Origin: an uncultured Holophagaceae bacterium
GTDB taxonomy: Bacteria; Acidobacteriota; Holophagae; Holophagales; Holophagaceae
Length of the DNA stretch: 64,000 nucleotides
NCBI GenBank assembly: GCA_903913215.1
Contig: CAIWKE010000011.1
Location: 186,001 to 250,000, forward strand
Direction: 5' to 3'
Shown piece by piece: positions 12,304 to 21,452 of this stretch. How positions within the stretch are numbered: position 1 is the first letter of the stretch; every line of letters starts with the position of its first letter. The position numbers and the translations under genes were made by a program. The notes beneath the pieces are model-generated. The model was not told the origin of the DNA. It ran no database searches and worked only from the letters and a program-made list of their open reading frames with translations.

Positions 12304-15300
12304 ATGAATCAAGGGAAGCTTGGGCTCCTTGGTCTGGTATTCGCGGCAGCGCTCCTGGGGCCCCTGGGTTGCGGTGGGGGAGGCTCCTCCTCCGGGGGCA
12401 ACAACTCCCTGCCCCAGACCAGCATCCCGCCGACGGCCAGCTTCGACAGCTGGACGCCCAATGACGCGTCCCTCCTTCAGTACAAGGTCTATACATTCAA
12501 CGCCAGCGCCACGGACCCCAACATCGGCGGGTCCATCACCCAGTTCCAGTGGGACATGGGCGATGGCACGGTCACGACGACCCCCGTGGTCCTGGCCGGG
12601 GGCAAGGCCACGACCACCTATGCCTATGCCTACGTGACCGCGGGCACCCCCACCCTGAAGGTCCTGGCCAAGAATGCCGCGGGCCTGTCCTCCCCGGCCA
12701 TCTCCAAGGCCTTCACCGTAACGGCCTCCCCCTCGCCCCTGACGGTGGCCTTCACTTCGCCCACCACCGCCACGCCCCTCAATCCCTCCATCGGCGGCAG
12801 CGTTTCCATCACCTTCAGCGTGAGCGTGGTGAACACGGGCACGGGCACCATCAGTGCCAGCGGGATCCTTCTGGATCCAGGCGACCCCACGGCCACGGTC
12901 CTCACGCCCACGAGCCTGGGCGGCGGCATCTGGAACATCGTTGCCACCTACCCGGCCGCTGCCCTCACCGGGACCCGCACGGTCACCCCCACGGTCAAGG
13001 TCAGCGACTCCAACGGCATTAGCAGTGATCTAGTCACGGGCGTGGCCATCACCGTCCGTACCGTCTCCTCCATCGACAATGCTCCGGTGGTCGATATGGT
13101 GCCCACGCCGAAGATTATTGCCGGTACCAACGCCACTTACCAAAACGTGGCCATCGACTTCAAAGCCACGGCGACGGATCCCGATGGTGACACCCTCACC
13201 TACACGTGGACCTTCGGGGACACCGCTGGCAGCGGGGATGTGACGGCCACCCAGGACGCCGCCGCCCTCAGCCAGACCCACACCTACGCCAAGGCCGGGG
13301 TCTATCCCGTGACCTTCACGGCCAACGATGGCCGGGGGGCCGTGGGCATCAAATCGATCACAAAGAACCTGAATATCCTCGCCAACGGAGCCCCGACACT
13401 CACTGTGACCCAGGCTCCGACTAGCCCAATCTATGCCAACGTGCCCATCACCTTTGCGGCCACAGTGTCGGATCCGGACGGCGATGTGCCCACCCTCAGT
13501 TGGGACTTCGGTGACGGCTCAGTTGTTGTCACGGGCCCCAGCCCCATGGTGCACAGTTTCGCCGCAGCCGGTTCCACCACCGTGAAGGTGACCGCTGATG
13601 ATGCCAAGGGCGGCGTGAGCAGCTGGACCAACACCCTGAACGTCCTCCTGAACCGGCCACCGGTCAGCCAGGTCACCACCCCCGTGGCAAGCCTGTTCCA
13701 GAACAAGGTCTACATCTTTACCGCCACGGCCACCGATCCCGATGCCGCCGATACCATCACCCAGTTCCAGTGGGATTTCGGTGATGGCACCGCCATCCAG
13801 ACTTCCGCCACGGGCACCACCACCCACACCTACGCCTCCACTTTCAGCGGCAACGCCAAGGTGGCCGTGCGCTCCGTGGACAACCACGGCAGCACCGGCG
13901 ACTTCTCGCCGGCCGTGGTGTTCCCGGTCACGGCGACCTCCCTGCCCGTGAGCAGCTTCCTCAATCCTGTCGGCACCGCCACCTACAATACGGAAACCGG
14001 CGCTGCGGGTGTGACCATCGCCTACATCGTCTCCGCGACGAACCCCAACGGGACGGGCTTCCTGCCTCTCTCTGCCCTGACCTTCAGCCCTGGCGAGGCT
14101 GCGGCCACAGCCACGATCCTCAGTTCCGTCGCCAATGGCGACGGCACATACACTTACCAGGTCCAGTACAAACCCACGGCTGCCGTAGGTACTCGCAGCG
14201 TGACCCCCAGCCTGATCACCACGGACCTGCAGGGCATCACGGGGCTCCTCAAGTCGGGCGGCCCGGTGACCATCAACACCCAGGCCTCCAACAACCCACC
14301 CGTTGTGACCTTCACCTCGGCCTCGACTCCCTCGGCGGGCACCAATGCCAGCTGGCAGGGGGTACCGTTCACCTTCTCGGGCACGGCAACGGATGCCGAC
14401 AATGATCCCATGACCTACACCGTGACCTTCGGTGATGCCGGCGCTGTCGGGGACATCAGCACCACGCCTGTGGCAACCGGCGGTGCCATCACCTCCACGC
14501 ACACCTACGCCGCAGCGGGCGTCTACACGGCCAAGCTGACCGTGAGCGATGGCCGCACCAACGGCATCAAGAGCATCACGCTGAACATGAACGTGCAGGC
14601 CAATGCCGCCCCCGTGGTGACCGTGGCCAATGCGCCCGCAGGCACCAGCCAATACGCCAATGTGCCCGTCACCTTCACGGCCACCGTGACGGATGCCAAT
14701 GGGGACGTGCCCACCCTCACCTGGAATTTCGGGGATGGCTCGGCCCTGGTCGTCGGCCAGAATCCCGTGACCCACAGTTTCGCGGCCGCCGGATCGACGA
14801 CCGTCAAGGCCATCGTCGACGATGGCAAGGGTGGCGTAACCACTGCCAACGTGGCGCTGACCATCCTGCCGAACCTGCCCCCGGTCTCGAGCCTGACCAC
14901 TCCCACGGCCAGCCTGTTCCAGAATAAGGCCTACACCTTCACAGCCACGGCCACCGATCCCAATGCTGGCGACACCATCAGCCAGTACCAGTGGGACTTC
15001 GGCGATGCTACGGCCATCCAGACCACGGTCGCTGCCACCACCACGCACAGCTATGCCTCGACCTTCACGGGCAACGCCTCGGTGAAAGTGCGCGCCACGG
15101 ACAACCATGGCAGCACCGGCGACTGGAGCCCCGCCGTGGTGTTCCCTGTGGTGGCCACACCTCTGCCGGCGGTCACTTTCCTGACCCCGTCCGCCACCTC
15201 GCTCAACCTGGATCTGAGCCCGGCCAGCGTCACCCAGACGTTCACCTTCTCCGCGACCAATCCCCGGGCGGGCACTGTCCCTCTCACCATCCACTTCGAT

Positions 15301-18279
15301 ACCAATGATGCCCTGGGCACCGCAGGCGCGGTCAGCTACTCGGCCGGCACCTACAGTGTCACCGTCACCTACACAGGAGCTGCCACAGCGGGGACCCGGA
15401 CCTCTACTCCCTCCGCCTATGCCACCGACTCCCTGGGCATCGTGGGCCTGCCTGCGAATGGCCCGCTTATGACCCTCAAGACTCTGGGAACCAACCACGC
15501 CCCCAGCATTGTCATCACGAACCCGGCCTCGCCCACGGCTTCTGCCTACACCTCAAAGCCGATCTCCCTTGGCTTCACGTTGAATGACCCTGACAATGAT
15601 CCAGTCTCCTACACCGTGGCGTGGGGGGATGGATTCACGGATCCCCAGGCAACACCCACGGGGGATTTCGTTGCCGGCGTGGCCGTCTCACTCAACCATA
15701 CCTATGCAGATACGTTCACAGGACCGGCGACCATCACGGTGACCGCCACGGACAACCGCTCATCTAATTTCCAGGCGGTTCCCCAGACCCGCGCCTTCAC
15801 AGTGGTTTTCAATACCCTTCCCACTGCAGTCATTAACTCGCCCCAGGATAGTGGGTCCGCGCCCACAGGTTATACGCCGACGACCCTGCCTGCCGGCACG
15901 GTGGTGGTGCCTCTGAACGGGAAGCTTACCTTCGCGGGGACTTCGACTCCGCCCGCGAGCCAGGACGCGGTTACGTCCTCCTGGACCTTCCCCGGCGGCA
16001 CCCCCAGTTCTGCGTCTGTGGATGCACCGGGAGATGTGATTTTCACGGGAACGCCCGGGGTCATCACTTCGAATACCGTGACCTACACCGTGACGGATGC
16101 CTTTGGTCGGAAGGCCATTCAGCACAAGACTGTGCTGGTGGATGGCATCAACACTCAGCTGTTCAACCTCTCCTTCCAATACCGCCTGAAGAGCGACAAC
16201 AACGGGACGCCCACCCTGGCCACCGCAGTGACGAGCTCCAATGGCCTGGGGGCACTGGTTCAGATCTACCAGGACGGCCAGTCCAACAGCTATGCGGTGC
16301 AGAACCAGGCACAGCTCCTGGGGGCCCAGGCCGTGGTGGACATCCCTGTCCGTTCGGACCTGCCCTTCTACATCAAGGTTCCTGATTTCGGCAACGACAC
16401 CACATCGTATCTGATGCGCATTCCCAATGCGCCGACCGGAGCCTACGCCGATGCCTCCCTGGTGGCCACCCCCACGGCTGATTCCAGGTTCTATTTCAAG
16501 AACAATGCGGCACCCTATGACCCGACCCTTCAGATCGTGACGGCCCAGGGCTTCGCCACGGAGACGTCGGCCGCCCCCCAGCGCCGGCTGGATGGCTATA
16601 CGGATCTAGTCATTGGTACCACCCCTCTGAACGAGCGTTGGCTGGATCGGCTGTCTGTCCCAATCCCCAATGTGATTCCTCCGGCTGGCGATCCCTCTAT
16701 GCCCTTCCAGTGGATCCAAAGTTCAAATGCAGCTGGGCCACTCTTCGGGATTCCTGCCTACCAGGAGTTTGCGGAATGGCCCATTCTGATCCTTTCACAG
16801 GGCACCATCACTCTTGCTGAGACACCTGCTGATGCGACTTCGGCCGCCGGCTCCCACACGGACCTGGGCTTCGTCCTGGATTACCCCACCTACACGGTCA
16901 CCCCGCCCAAGAGTGACACCTTCGCTGCGTTCAGCCTGCAGGCAACCCGGGTGCCCGGCGGCGTGACGGATCCCTATCACATGTCCCCCGTTTGGCAGAC
17001 TCCTTATGTCAATCCCTCCACACCCTTTGCCGAATTTACCGACACCTACTCAGATACCCACGCGGGGCTGAATCCAACCAAGGTGGGTGCCGGGCAGTCT
17101 ACCTTCCTGCAGAACCTGATTAACGGGAACCCCGGCAGCACCCAACTCACGGGCGGCATAGGCAGTGTGCCCATGCCCTACGACTCCAATGACCCCAACC
17201 GGACTCCGGTGGCGGGTGTCTTCGGGACTCGCACCTACTCGGGTATCAGGAGCGTGTTCTCCTATTCCGAATACCTCTGGTCCACAGTCTGGGCCCGCCC
17301 CCTGGTGCTCAACAGTGCGCGGCCTTCCTTTGGTTATGCCACGGCACTTAATACATTCAACTGGTTCCGGTACAGCAATCCTGGGGCCTGGCCCAACATG
17401 TCGGGCATCACTCCTGATAACAGCGCCTTCAATCTGACGGCAAGAGGGGGAGGGGCCTTTGACGGCCAGGCTCCAGTGGCCGTTGGCGGGGGCGTTGCTC
17501 CTGCCACTGGTGTGGGGCGCTTCTTCTGGACGGCCTACACCCCCAGCTATACCGGGGATGCCAACCAGGGGATCGCCATCAGCCGCACCTGGCTGTCCGA
17601 TGATTCGACGAAGCAGATCCCAACAGCCTTCCCGCTCGCTTCGCCCACGGGTGATGCCACTGTCGCCTTCGGCATGATGACCCCCCAGGACACCATCGTT
17701 GACAAGCGTGGCCGTACCGCCACGGGCGCCCTCAATGGCAACAACCTCGGTGGGTATCGGGTCACCTGGTACAACCCCACCAAGGATGCCAGCGGCAATC
17801 CTGTGCCCCCTGATTTCTGGGTGGTGGAACTCTCCAATGGCACCACGAAAACCCACTTCATGCTGCCGGCCAACTACCCTGCCGCCCAGAGCACCTCGAA
17901 TCTGATCCTCACGGATGCGCGGACCTACCTGCCCTCTGGAAATATCCCAACGGCTGGTCCCAACCTCACGGTTGCACCCTTCGATCAGGTTGGACCGGGC
18001 TACTGCTGGTTTGATATCCCAGTGGAACTGCGCCCCACGGCGGGCGTCACCTTGATGGTCTTTGGCGTGAAATCGATCCTGAAGAACCATGCTGTTGCCA
18101 ATGCACGGCCCCTGAACCGCCCGGACTGGATGGACGCCATCAAGACGGCGACCGCAACCATCAAGGTCCTCTCCACCAACAGCACCACCCTGGACCTCTC
18201 CTACGCCCACAAGATTCCATTCAACTACGACTGGGATATCGTGGTGGTCAACGGTCCCTCCACCTATGTGGCACCCTGA
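12304..18279 (+). CDS. giant PKD-repeat surface lipoprotein, 1991 aa
   Basis: Starts with a lipoprotein signal (LLGPLGC followed by a Gly/Ser linker), so it is probably lipid-anchored and exported. Residues about 40-1180 are immunoglobulin-like PKD and related beta-sandwich domains (repeated WDFGDG, HTYA and FTATATDPD motifs). Four domain types recur in fixed order with a period near 407-410 residues. Residues about 1200-1991 are a different, non-repetitive region that I do not recognise; it is rich in Tyr, Trp, Pro and Asn. PKD domains usually mediate protein or carbohydrate contact at the surface. No catalytic motif is visible. It is followed after a hairpin by an outer-membrane-like protein gene. 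Confidence 0.88.
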   Translation: MNQGKLGLLGLVFAAALLGPLGCGGGGSSSGGNNSLPQTSIPPTASFDSWTPNDASLLQYKVYTFNASATDPNIGGSITQFQWDMGDGTVTTTPVVLAGGKATTTYAYAYVTAGTPTLKVLAKNAAGLSSPAISKAFTVTASPSPLTVAFTSPTTATPLNPSIGGSVSITFSVSVVNTGTGTISASGILLDPGDPTATVLTPTSLGGGIWNIVATYPAAALTGTRTVTPTVKVSDSNGISSDLVTGVAITVRTVSSIDNAPVVDMVPTPKIIAGTNATYQNVAIDFKATATDPDGDTLTYTWTFGDTAGSGDVTATQDAAALSQTHTYAKAGVYPVTFTANDGRGAVGIKSITKNLNILANGAPTLTVTQAPTSPIYANVPITFAATVSDPDGDVPTLSWDFGDGSVVVTGPSPMVHSFAAAGSTTVKVTADDAKGGVSSWTNTLNVLLNRPPVSQVTTPVASLFQNKVYIFTATATDPDAADTITQFQWDFGDGTAIQTSATGTTTHTYASTFSGNAKVAVRSVDNHGSTGDFSPAVVFPVTATSLPVSSFLNPVGTATYNTETGAAGVTIAYIVSATNPNGTGFLPLSALTFSPGEAAATATILSSVANGDGTYTYQVQYKPTAAVGTRSVTPSLITTDLQGITGLLKSGGPVTINTQASNNPPVVTFTSASTPSAGTNASWQGVPFTFSGTATDADNDPMTYTVTFGDAGAVGDISTTPVATGGAITSTHTYAAAGVYTAKLTVSDGRTNGIKSITLNMNVQANAAPVVTVANAPAGTSQYANVPVTFTATVTDANGDVPTLTWNFGDGSALVVGQNPVTHSFAAAGSTTVKAIVDDGKGGVTTANVALTILPNLPPVSSLTTPTASLFQNKAYTFTATATDPNAGDTISQYQWDFGDATAIQTTVAATTTHSYASTFTGNASVKVRATDNHGSTGDWSPAVVFPVVATPLPAVTFLTPSATSLNLDLSPASVTQTFTFSATNPRAGTVPLTIHFDTNDALGTAGAVSYSAGTYSVTVTYTGAATAGTRTSTPSAYATDSLGIVGLPANGPLMTLKTLGTNHAPSIVITNPASPTASAYTSKPISLGFTLNDPDNDPVSYTVAWGDGFTDPQATPTGDFVAGVAVSLNHTYADTFTGPATITVTATDNRSSNFQAVPQTRAFTVVFNTLPTAVINSPQDSGSAPTGYTPTTLPAGTVVVPLNGKLTFAGTSTPPASQDAVTSSWTFPGGTPSSASVDAPGDVIFTGTPGVITSNTVTYTVTDAFGRKAIQHKTVLVDGINTQLFNLSFQYRLKSDNNGTPTLATAVTSSNGLGALVQIYQDGQSNSYAVQNQAQLLGAQAVVDIPVRSDLPFYIKVPDFGNDTTSYLMRIPNAPTGAYADASLVATPTADSRFYFKNNAAPYDPTLQIVTAQGFATETSAAPQRRLDGYTDLVIGTTPLNERWLDRLSVPIPNVIPPAGDPSMPFQWIQSSNAAGPLFGIPAYQEFAEWPILILSQGTITLAETPADATSAAGSHTDLGFVLDYPTYTVTPPKSDTFAAFSLQATRVPGGVTDPYHMSPVWQTPYVNPSTPFAEFTDTYSDTHAGLNPTKVGAGQSTFLQNLINGNPGSTQLTGGIGSVPMPYDSNDPNRTPVAGVFGTRTYSGIRSVFSYSEYLWSTVWARPLVLNSARPSFGYATALNTFNWFRYSNPGAWPNMSGITPDNSAFNLTARGGGAFDGQAPVAVGGGVAPATGVGRFFWTAYTPSYTGDANQGIAISRTWLSDDSTKQIPTAFPLASPTGDATVAFGMMTPQDTIVDKRGRTATGALNGNNLGGYRVTWYNPTKDASGNPVPPDFWVVELSNGTTKTHFMLPANYPAAQSTSNLILTDARTYLPSGNIPTAGPNLTVAPFDQVGPGYCWFDIPVELRPTAGVTLMVFGVKSILKNHAVANARPLNRPDWMDAIKTATATIKVLSTNSTTLDLSYAHKIPFNYDWDIVVVNGPSTYVAP
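12427..15540 (+). repeat. higher-order tandem repeat inside the PKD lipoprotein gene
   Basis: The equivalent PP(V/T) positions fall at 12427, 13657 and 14878, periods of 1230 and 1221 bp. Each unit holds four distinct beta-sandwich modules, beginning with one carrying LFQNK.Y.FTATATDP and ending with one carrying HSFAAAGSTTVK. Copies 2 and 3 are the most alike. The third copy trails into a diverged first module near 15.5 kb. Confidence 0.8.
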
Positions 18280-18313
18280 TCATTCATGACCAACCCTTGC
18301 TCTACCCTGTTCT

Positions 18314-18338
18314 CGGGGTGCCCTTTCTGGGCACCCCG
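18314..18338 (+). terminator. hairpin after the PKD lipoprotein gene
   Basis: CGGGGTGCCC (18314-18323), loop TTTCT, then GGGCACCCCG: ten perfect base pairs. No T-run follows, so it may act as a partial terminator or an mRNA-processing or stability hairpin between two co-transcribed genes. Confidence 0.55.
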
Positions 18339-18364
18339 AACTTGAATCCGTCCTAGGAGGACCC

Positions 18365-19051
18365 GTGAAATCCATCAGCATTCTGGCTGCGATCCTCGCC
18401 ACTGGCGCGCTGTCTGCCCAGGGGCGGCCCGATGAACTGAGCGCGCGGGTCATTCTGTTCGGCGAGAATACCCAGACTTCCAGCGTCCAGATGGGTCCTG
18501 GTGCGAGTGACCAGGCCAACCGCCAGACGGGGCCTGGCATCCGCATCATGGGTCAGCTGGGCGACGAGTCTCGCTGGAACTGGGAGCTGGGCGGCCGTTT
18601 CTCCAGCTCCGCCCACATGGTCACCAACCGTGACATCGCCACGCCTCCTGCCACGCCCAACATCCTCAATGCCACCCAGGTGAAGGTCAACTACAGCTAC
18701 TGGCTGCTGGGCGCGGCCTACATGCTGCCCCTTGGGTCGGCGGCGGACCTGGGCCTGCACCTGGAGGGCCGGGGCGAGACCATCAACCCCAAGGGCCAAT
18801 ACTCCACGACCAATGGCGGGTCGGGCTTCATTGATGCCCACTCCGTCTACTTCCGCCCCTGGGCGCGCCTCAGCCTTGAGGTCAAGATCCCCGTTGGCGG
18901 CACGCGCTTCCTGGTGGGTGCCGATGTCGCCGGGGCCCTCATCAAGACCAAGCAGCATGCCATCGTGCCCATGTCCCAGCTGGACAGCAACACCCTGAAC
19001 TCAATGGCCCCCACCAGTTCCTTCTCGTTCTTCGGCGGGTTCCAGTTCTAG
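18365..19051 (+). CDS. outer-membrane beta-barrel-like protein, 228 aa
   Basis: GTG start with an AGGAGG site at 18355-18360. An N-terminal signal peptide (MKSISILAAILATGALSAQG) is followed by alternating hydrophobic/polar strands and a terminal Phe (FFGGFQF), the usual pattern for a small outer-membrane beta-barrel. No family is recognised. Its position 85 bp after the giant lipoprotein suggests the two act together at the cell surface, which is inference. Confidence 0.75.
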   Translation: MKSISILAAILATGALSAQGRPDELSARVILFGENTQTSSVQMGPGASDQANRQTGPGIRIMGQLGDESRWNWELGGRFSSSAHMVTNRDIATPPATPNILNATQVKVNYSYWLLGAAYMLPLGSAADLGLHLEGRGETINPKGQYSTTNGGSGFIDAHSVYFRPWARLSLEVKIPVGGTRFLVGADVAGALIKTKQHAIVPMSQLDSNTLNSMAPTSSFSFFGGFQF

Positions 19052-19072
19052 GCGATTCCCCGGAAAGGCGCC

Positions 19073-19366
19073 ATGCGCCGACGCGACAAGGTCTTCGTGG
19101 CCGTGGCCTGGGCCGCCCTCTTGGGAGGGCTGGCCTGGGCCATGGCCACGCAGTTCCGCTGGGTCCAGGAGGCCAAGCCCATCCAGCTCCCGAAGCCCGC
19201 CAAGGGGCCGGAAGCCAAGGACGGCAAGGATGAAGAGGGGGGCGGTCCGCCCGCCTCCGCCACGGGCGTGGTGGGCAGCGTCAGCGACGACACCCGGGCC
19301 TCCATGGCCAAGGGCCTGGGGCGGAAGCCGCCCAAGTCCGCACCGGGGCCCGCGCCGAAGCCCTGA
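19073..19366 (+). CDS. small single-pass membrane protein, 97 aa
   Basis: One N-terminal membrane segment (VFVAVAWAALLGGLAWAMA), then a Lys/Pro/Gly-rich low-complexity tail. Good GGAAAGG site. It lies 21 bp after the beta-barrel-like gene, so probably the last gene of that transcript. Function unknown. Confidence 0.65.
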   Translation: MRRRDKVFVAVAWAALLGGLAWAMATQFRWVQEAKPIQLPKPAKGPEAKDGKDEEGGGPPASATGVVGSVSDDTRASMAKGLGRKPPKSAPGPAPKP

Positions 19367-19374
19367 GCTGAGGC

Positions 19375-20373
19375 CTACTGGCCCAGGCTCCAGGCCATCT
19401 GGTTACGGTAGTCGGTGACGAATTTCTTCTGCTCCGCAGAGTAGTTGCAGCCGCCCCCGGCGCTGGTCGGGCCGATGGCCACCAGGCCCAGGTCGATGTT
19501 GGCCGGGAAGGCGGCCAGGGTCTGATCCACGGCCTCCTGGGCGCTGAGCCCCTTGGCCAGCAGGTCGTAGGTGCCCTTGGCCACCAGGTGGCGGATGATG
19601 TCCTCGCCATTGCCCGTGCAGGCCACGGCGCCCTTGGGGCCCGCGTAGATGCCCGCGCCGAACATGGGCACATCGCCCACCCGACCGTAGAAGGTGATGG
19701 TGGTTCCTCCGGTGCTGATGGCGGCGGCGAAGCGGCCTTGGGCGTCGCGGCTCACGCAGCCCACGGTGTCTGGGCTGCCCAGGGCTTCTTTCAGGGACGT
19801 GGGGAAGTTCCAGCCCTGCTTCCAGTCGTAGTTCTTCCAGGCCTGGAGCTGGCGGGGATCGGTGCCCTTGAGAATCGTTTGGACTCGCTGGAAGCGCGCC
19901 TTGTTCTCGGGGCAGGTGGGGTCGTAGTCCGGGAAGCCCATGGCCCGGGCGAAGCGGGTAGCCCCCTCGCCCACGATGAGGAGGTGGGGCGTGGTCATGA
20001 CCTTCTGGGCCACCAGCACGGGGTTCTTCACCCGCTCGATGGCGGCCACGGCGCCGAAGGTACCGCTCGCGCCATCCATGCAGGCGGCGTCCATCTGGAT
20101 GGTCTTGCCGTCCAGGCGGATGTTGGCGCCGGTGCCGGCGTTGAAGCGGGGATCGTCCTCCAGCACCACCACCGCCGCCAGGGCGCCATCCAGGGCGCTG
20201 GCGCCCGAGCGCAGCACCGCCATGGCCTTGACCGCGGCCTTGTCGGTGCCGTCCATGCGGGCGCGGGGGCTGCCGGCGCCGCCGTGGACCACCGCCGCGG
20301 GAGGTGCGGCCGGGGGTGCGGCGGCGAGGCCGACGGTGAGGGCAAGGCTGAGCAGGGCGTTCAGGCTGGTCAT
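19375..20373 (-). CDS. exported isoaspartyl peptidase / L-asparaginase family (Ntn hydrolase)
   Basis: Family members autocleave before a Thr nucleophile and hydrolyse isoaspartyl dipeptides or asparagine. The start chosen is the ATG at 20373, which gives a signal peptide (MTSLNALLSLALTVGLAAAP); a longer upstream reading is arginine-rich and unlikely. Visible motifs: VVHGGAGSPRARM at the N-terminus of the alpha part, FNAGTGANIRLDG, then the expected cleavage site DTVGCVSRD at about residue 200 and STGGTT. The Gly usually before the Thr is Asp here. It is 13 bp downstream of moaA on the same strand. Confidence 0.88.
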   Translation of the reverse strand: MTSLNALLSLALTVGLAAAPPAAPPAAVVHGGAGSPRARMDGTDKAAVKAMAVLRSGASALDGALAAVVVLEDDPRFNAGTGANIRLDGKTIQMDAACMDGASGTFGAVAAIERVKNPVLVAQKVMTTPHLLIVGEGATRFARAMGFPDYDPTCPENKARFQRVQTILKGTDPRQLQAWKNYDWKQGWNFPTSLKEALGSPDTVGCVSRDAQGRFAAAISTGGTTITFYGRVGDVPMFGAGIYAGPKGAVACTGNGEDIIRHLVAKGTYDLLAKGLSAQEAVDQTLAAFPANIDLGLVAIGPTSAGGGCNYSAEQKKFVTDYRNQMAWSLGQ

Positions 20374-20386
20374 GGGCTTCCTTGGG

Positions 20387-21391
20387 CTATCCGCCGATGT
20401 GGGACATCTCGATCTTGGGCAGGCCCGGCGTGTCGGCGCGGCGCAATTCCGAGTAGCGGTCCTCGCGGCGGCGCCAATGGGAGGCCAGCAGGGCGGCCAC
20501 GTCGGCATCGCTGTGGCCGCTGCGGAGGAAGCCCTTGAGGTCCAGGCCCTGACCCGCGAAGAGGCAGGTGTAGAGGTGGCCGTCGGCGGAGAGCCGGGCC
20601 CGGTCGCAGCCCCGGCAGAAGGGTGCTGTCACCGAGGCGATGAGGCCCACTTCGCCGCGGCCGTCACGGTAGCGCCACTCCCGGGCCACATCGCCTTCCT
20701 TGGGTGGCAGGGGCTCCAGAGGCCATTGGGCATGAAGGCGGCGATGGATCTCATCGGCTGGGATCACGGCATCCAGGCGCCAGCCATTGGTGGTGCCCAC
20801 GTCCATGAACTCGATGAAGCGGAGGATGTGGCCCTGCTCCCGGGCGAAGGCGGCCAGGTCCAGGATCTCGTCCTCGTTCACGCCCCGCTGCAACACGCAG
20901 TTCAGCTTGATGGGCCCGTAGCCCGCGGCCCGCGCGGCTTCCAGGCCCTCGAGGACCCTGGAGAGGGGCAGGTCCGTGTCGCTGAGTTTTTGGAACCGCT
21001 CTGGCCGCAGGGTGTCCAGGCTCACGGTGAGGCGGCGCAGTCCTGCCACGCGCAGGGAGGGGGCCAGCTCCGGCAGCAGGACGCCATTGCTGGTGAGGGC
21101 CAGGTCCTGGAGGCCGGGCAGGGCCGCCAGCATCTGGACCAGGGTGGGCAGGTCGCGGCGCAGGAGGGGTTCGCCCCCCGTGAGCCGGAGCTTGGTCACG
21201 CCCAGGCCCACGAAGATGGCTGCCAGGCGCGCTAGCTCCTCGAAGCTGAGCAGGGCCTCGCGGGGCAGGAACGCGTAGTCCGGGCCGAAGACCTCCCGGG
21301 GCATGCAGTAGCCGCAACGAAAGTTGCAGCGGTCAGTGACCGACATGCGGAGGGCCTTGAGGGGGCGGCCGAGGGTGTCGCGCAGTTCCAT
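20387..21391 (-). CDS. moaA: GTP 3',8-cyclase (molybdenum cofactor biosynthesis)
   Basis: Radical SAM enzyme catalysing the first step of molybdopterin synthesis. N-terminal cluster motif CNFRCGYCMP, then LRLTGGEPLLR. The second C-terminal cluster motif is CRGCDRARLSADGHLYTCLF. The protein ends in Gly-Gly (HIGG), which MoaA needs for activity. The start is the ATG at 21391 with a GGAGAG site; the longer frame overlaps the divergent gene. No other moa gene is in the window. Confidence 0.96.
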   Translation of the reverse strand: MELRDTLGRPLKALRMSVTDRCNFRCGYCMPREVFGPDYAFLPREALLSFEELARLAAIFVGLGVTKLRLTGGEPLLRRDLPTLVQMLAALPGLQDLALTSNGVLLPELAPSLRVAGLRRLTVSLDTLRPERFQKLSDTDLPLSRVLEGLEAARAAGYGPIKLNCVLQRGVNEDEILDLAAFAREQGHILRFIEFMDVGTTNGWRLDAVIPADEIHRRLHAQWPLEPLPPKEGDVAREWRYRDGRGEVGLIASVTAPFCRGCDRARLSADGHLYTCLFAGQGLDLKGFLRSGHSDADVAALLASHWRRREDRYSELRRADTPGLPKIEMSHIGG

Positions 21392-21452
21392 ATCTCTCCA
21401 GCATAAATCCCATTCCTGCGTCACAATGGATTGTTTGGATGGACTTGCAGAT

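Noticed and set aside
13519-15498. 659-codon minus-strand ORF
   Set aside because: Antisense of the PKD lipoprotein repeats; open because of the GC-rich, strongly biased codons on the other strand.
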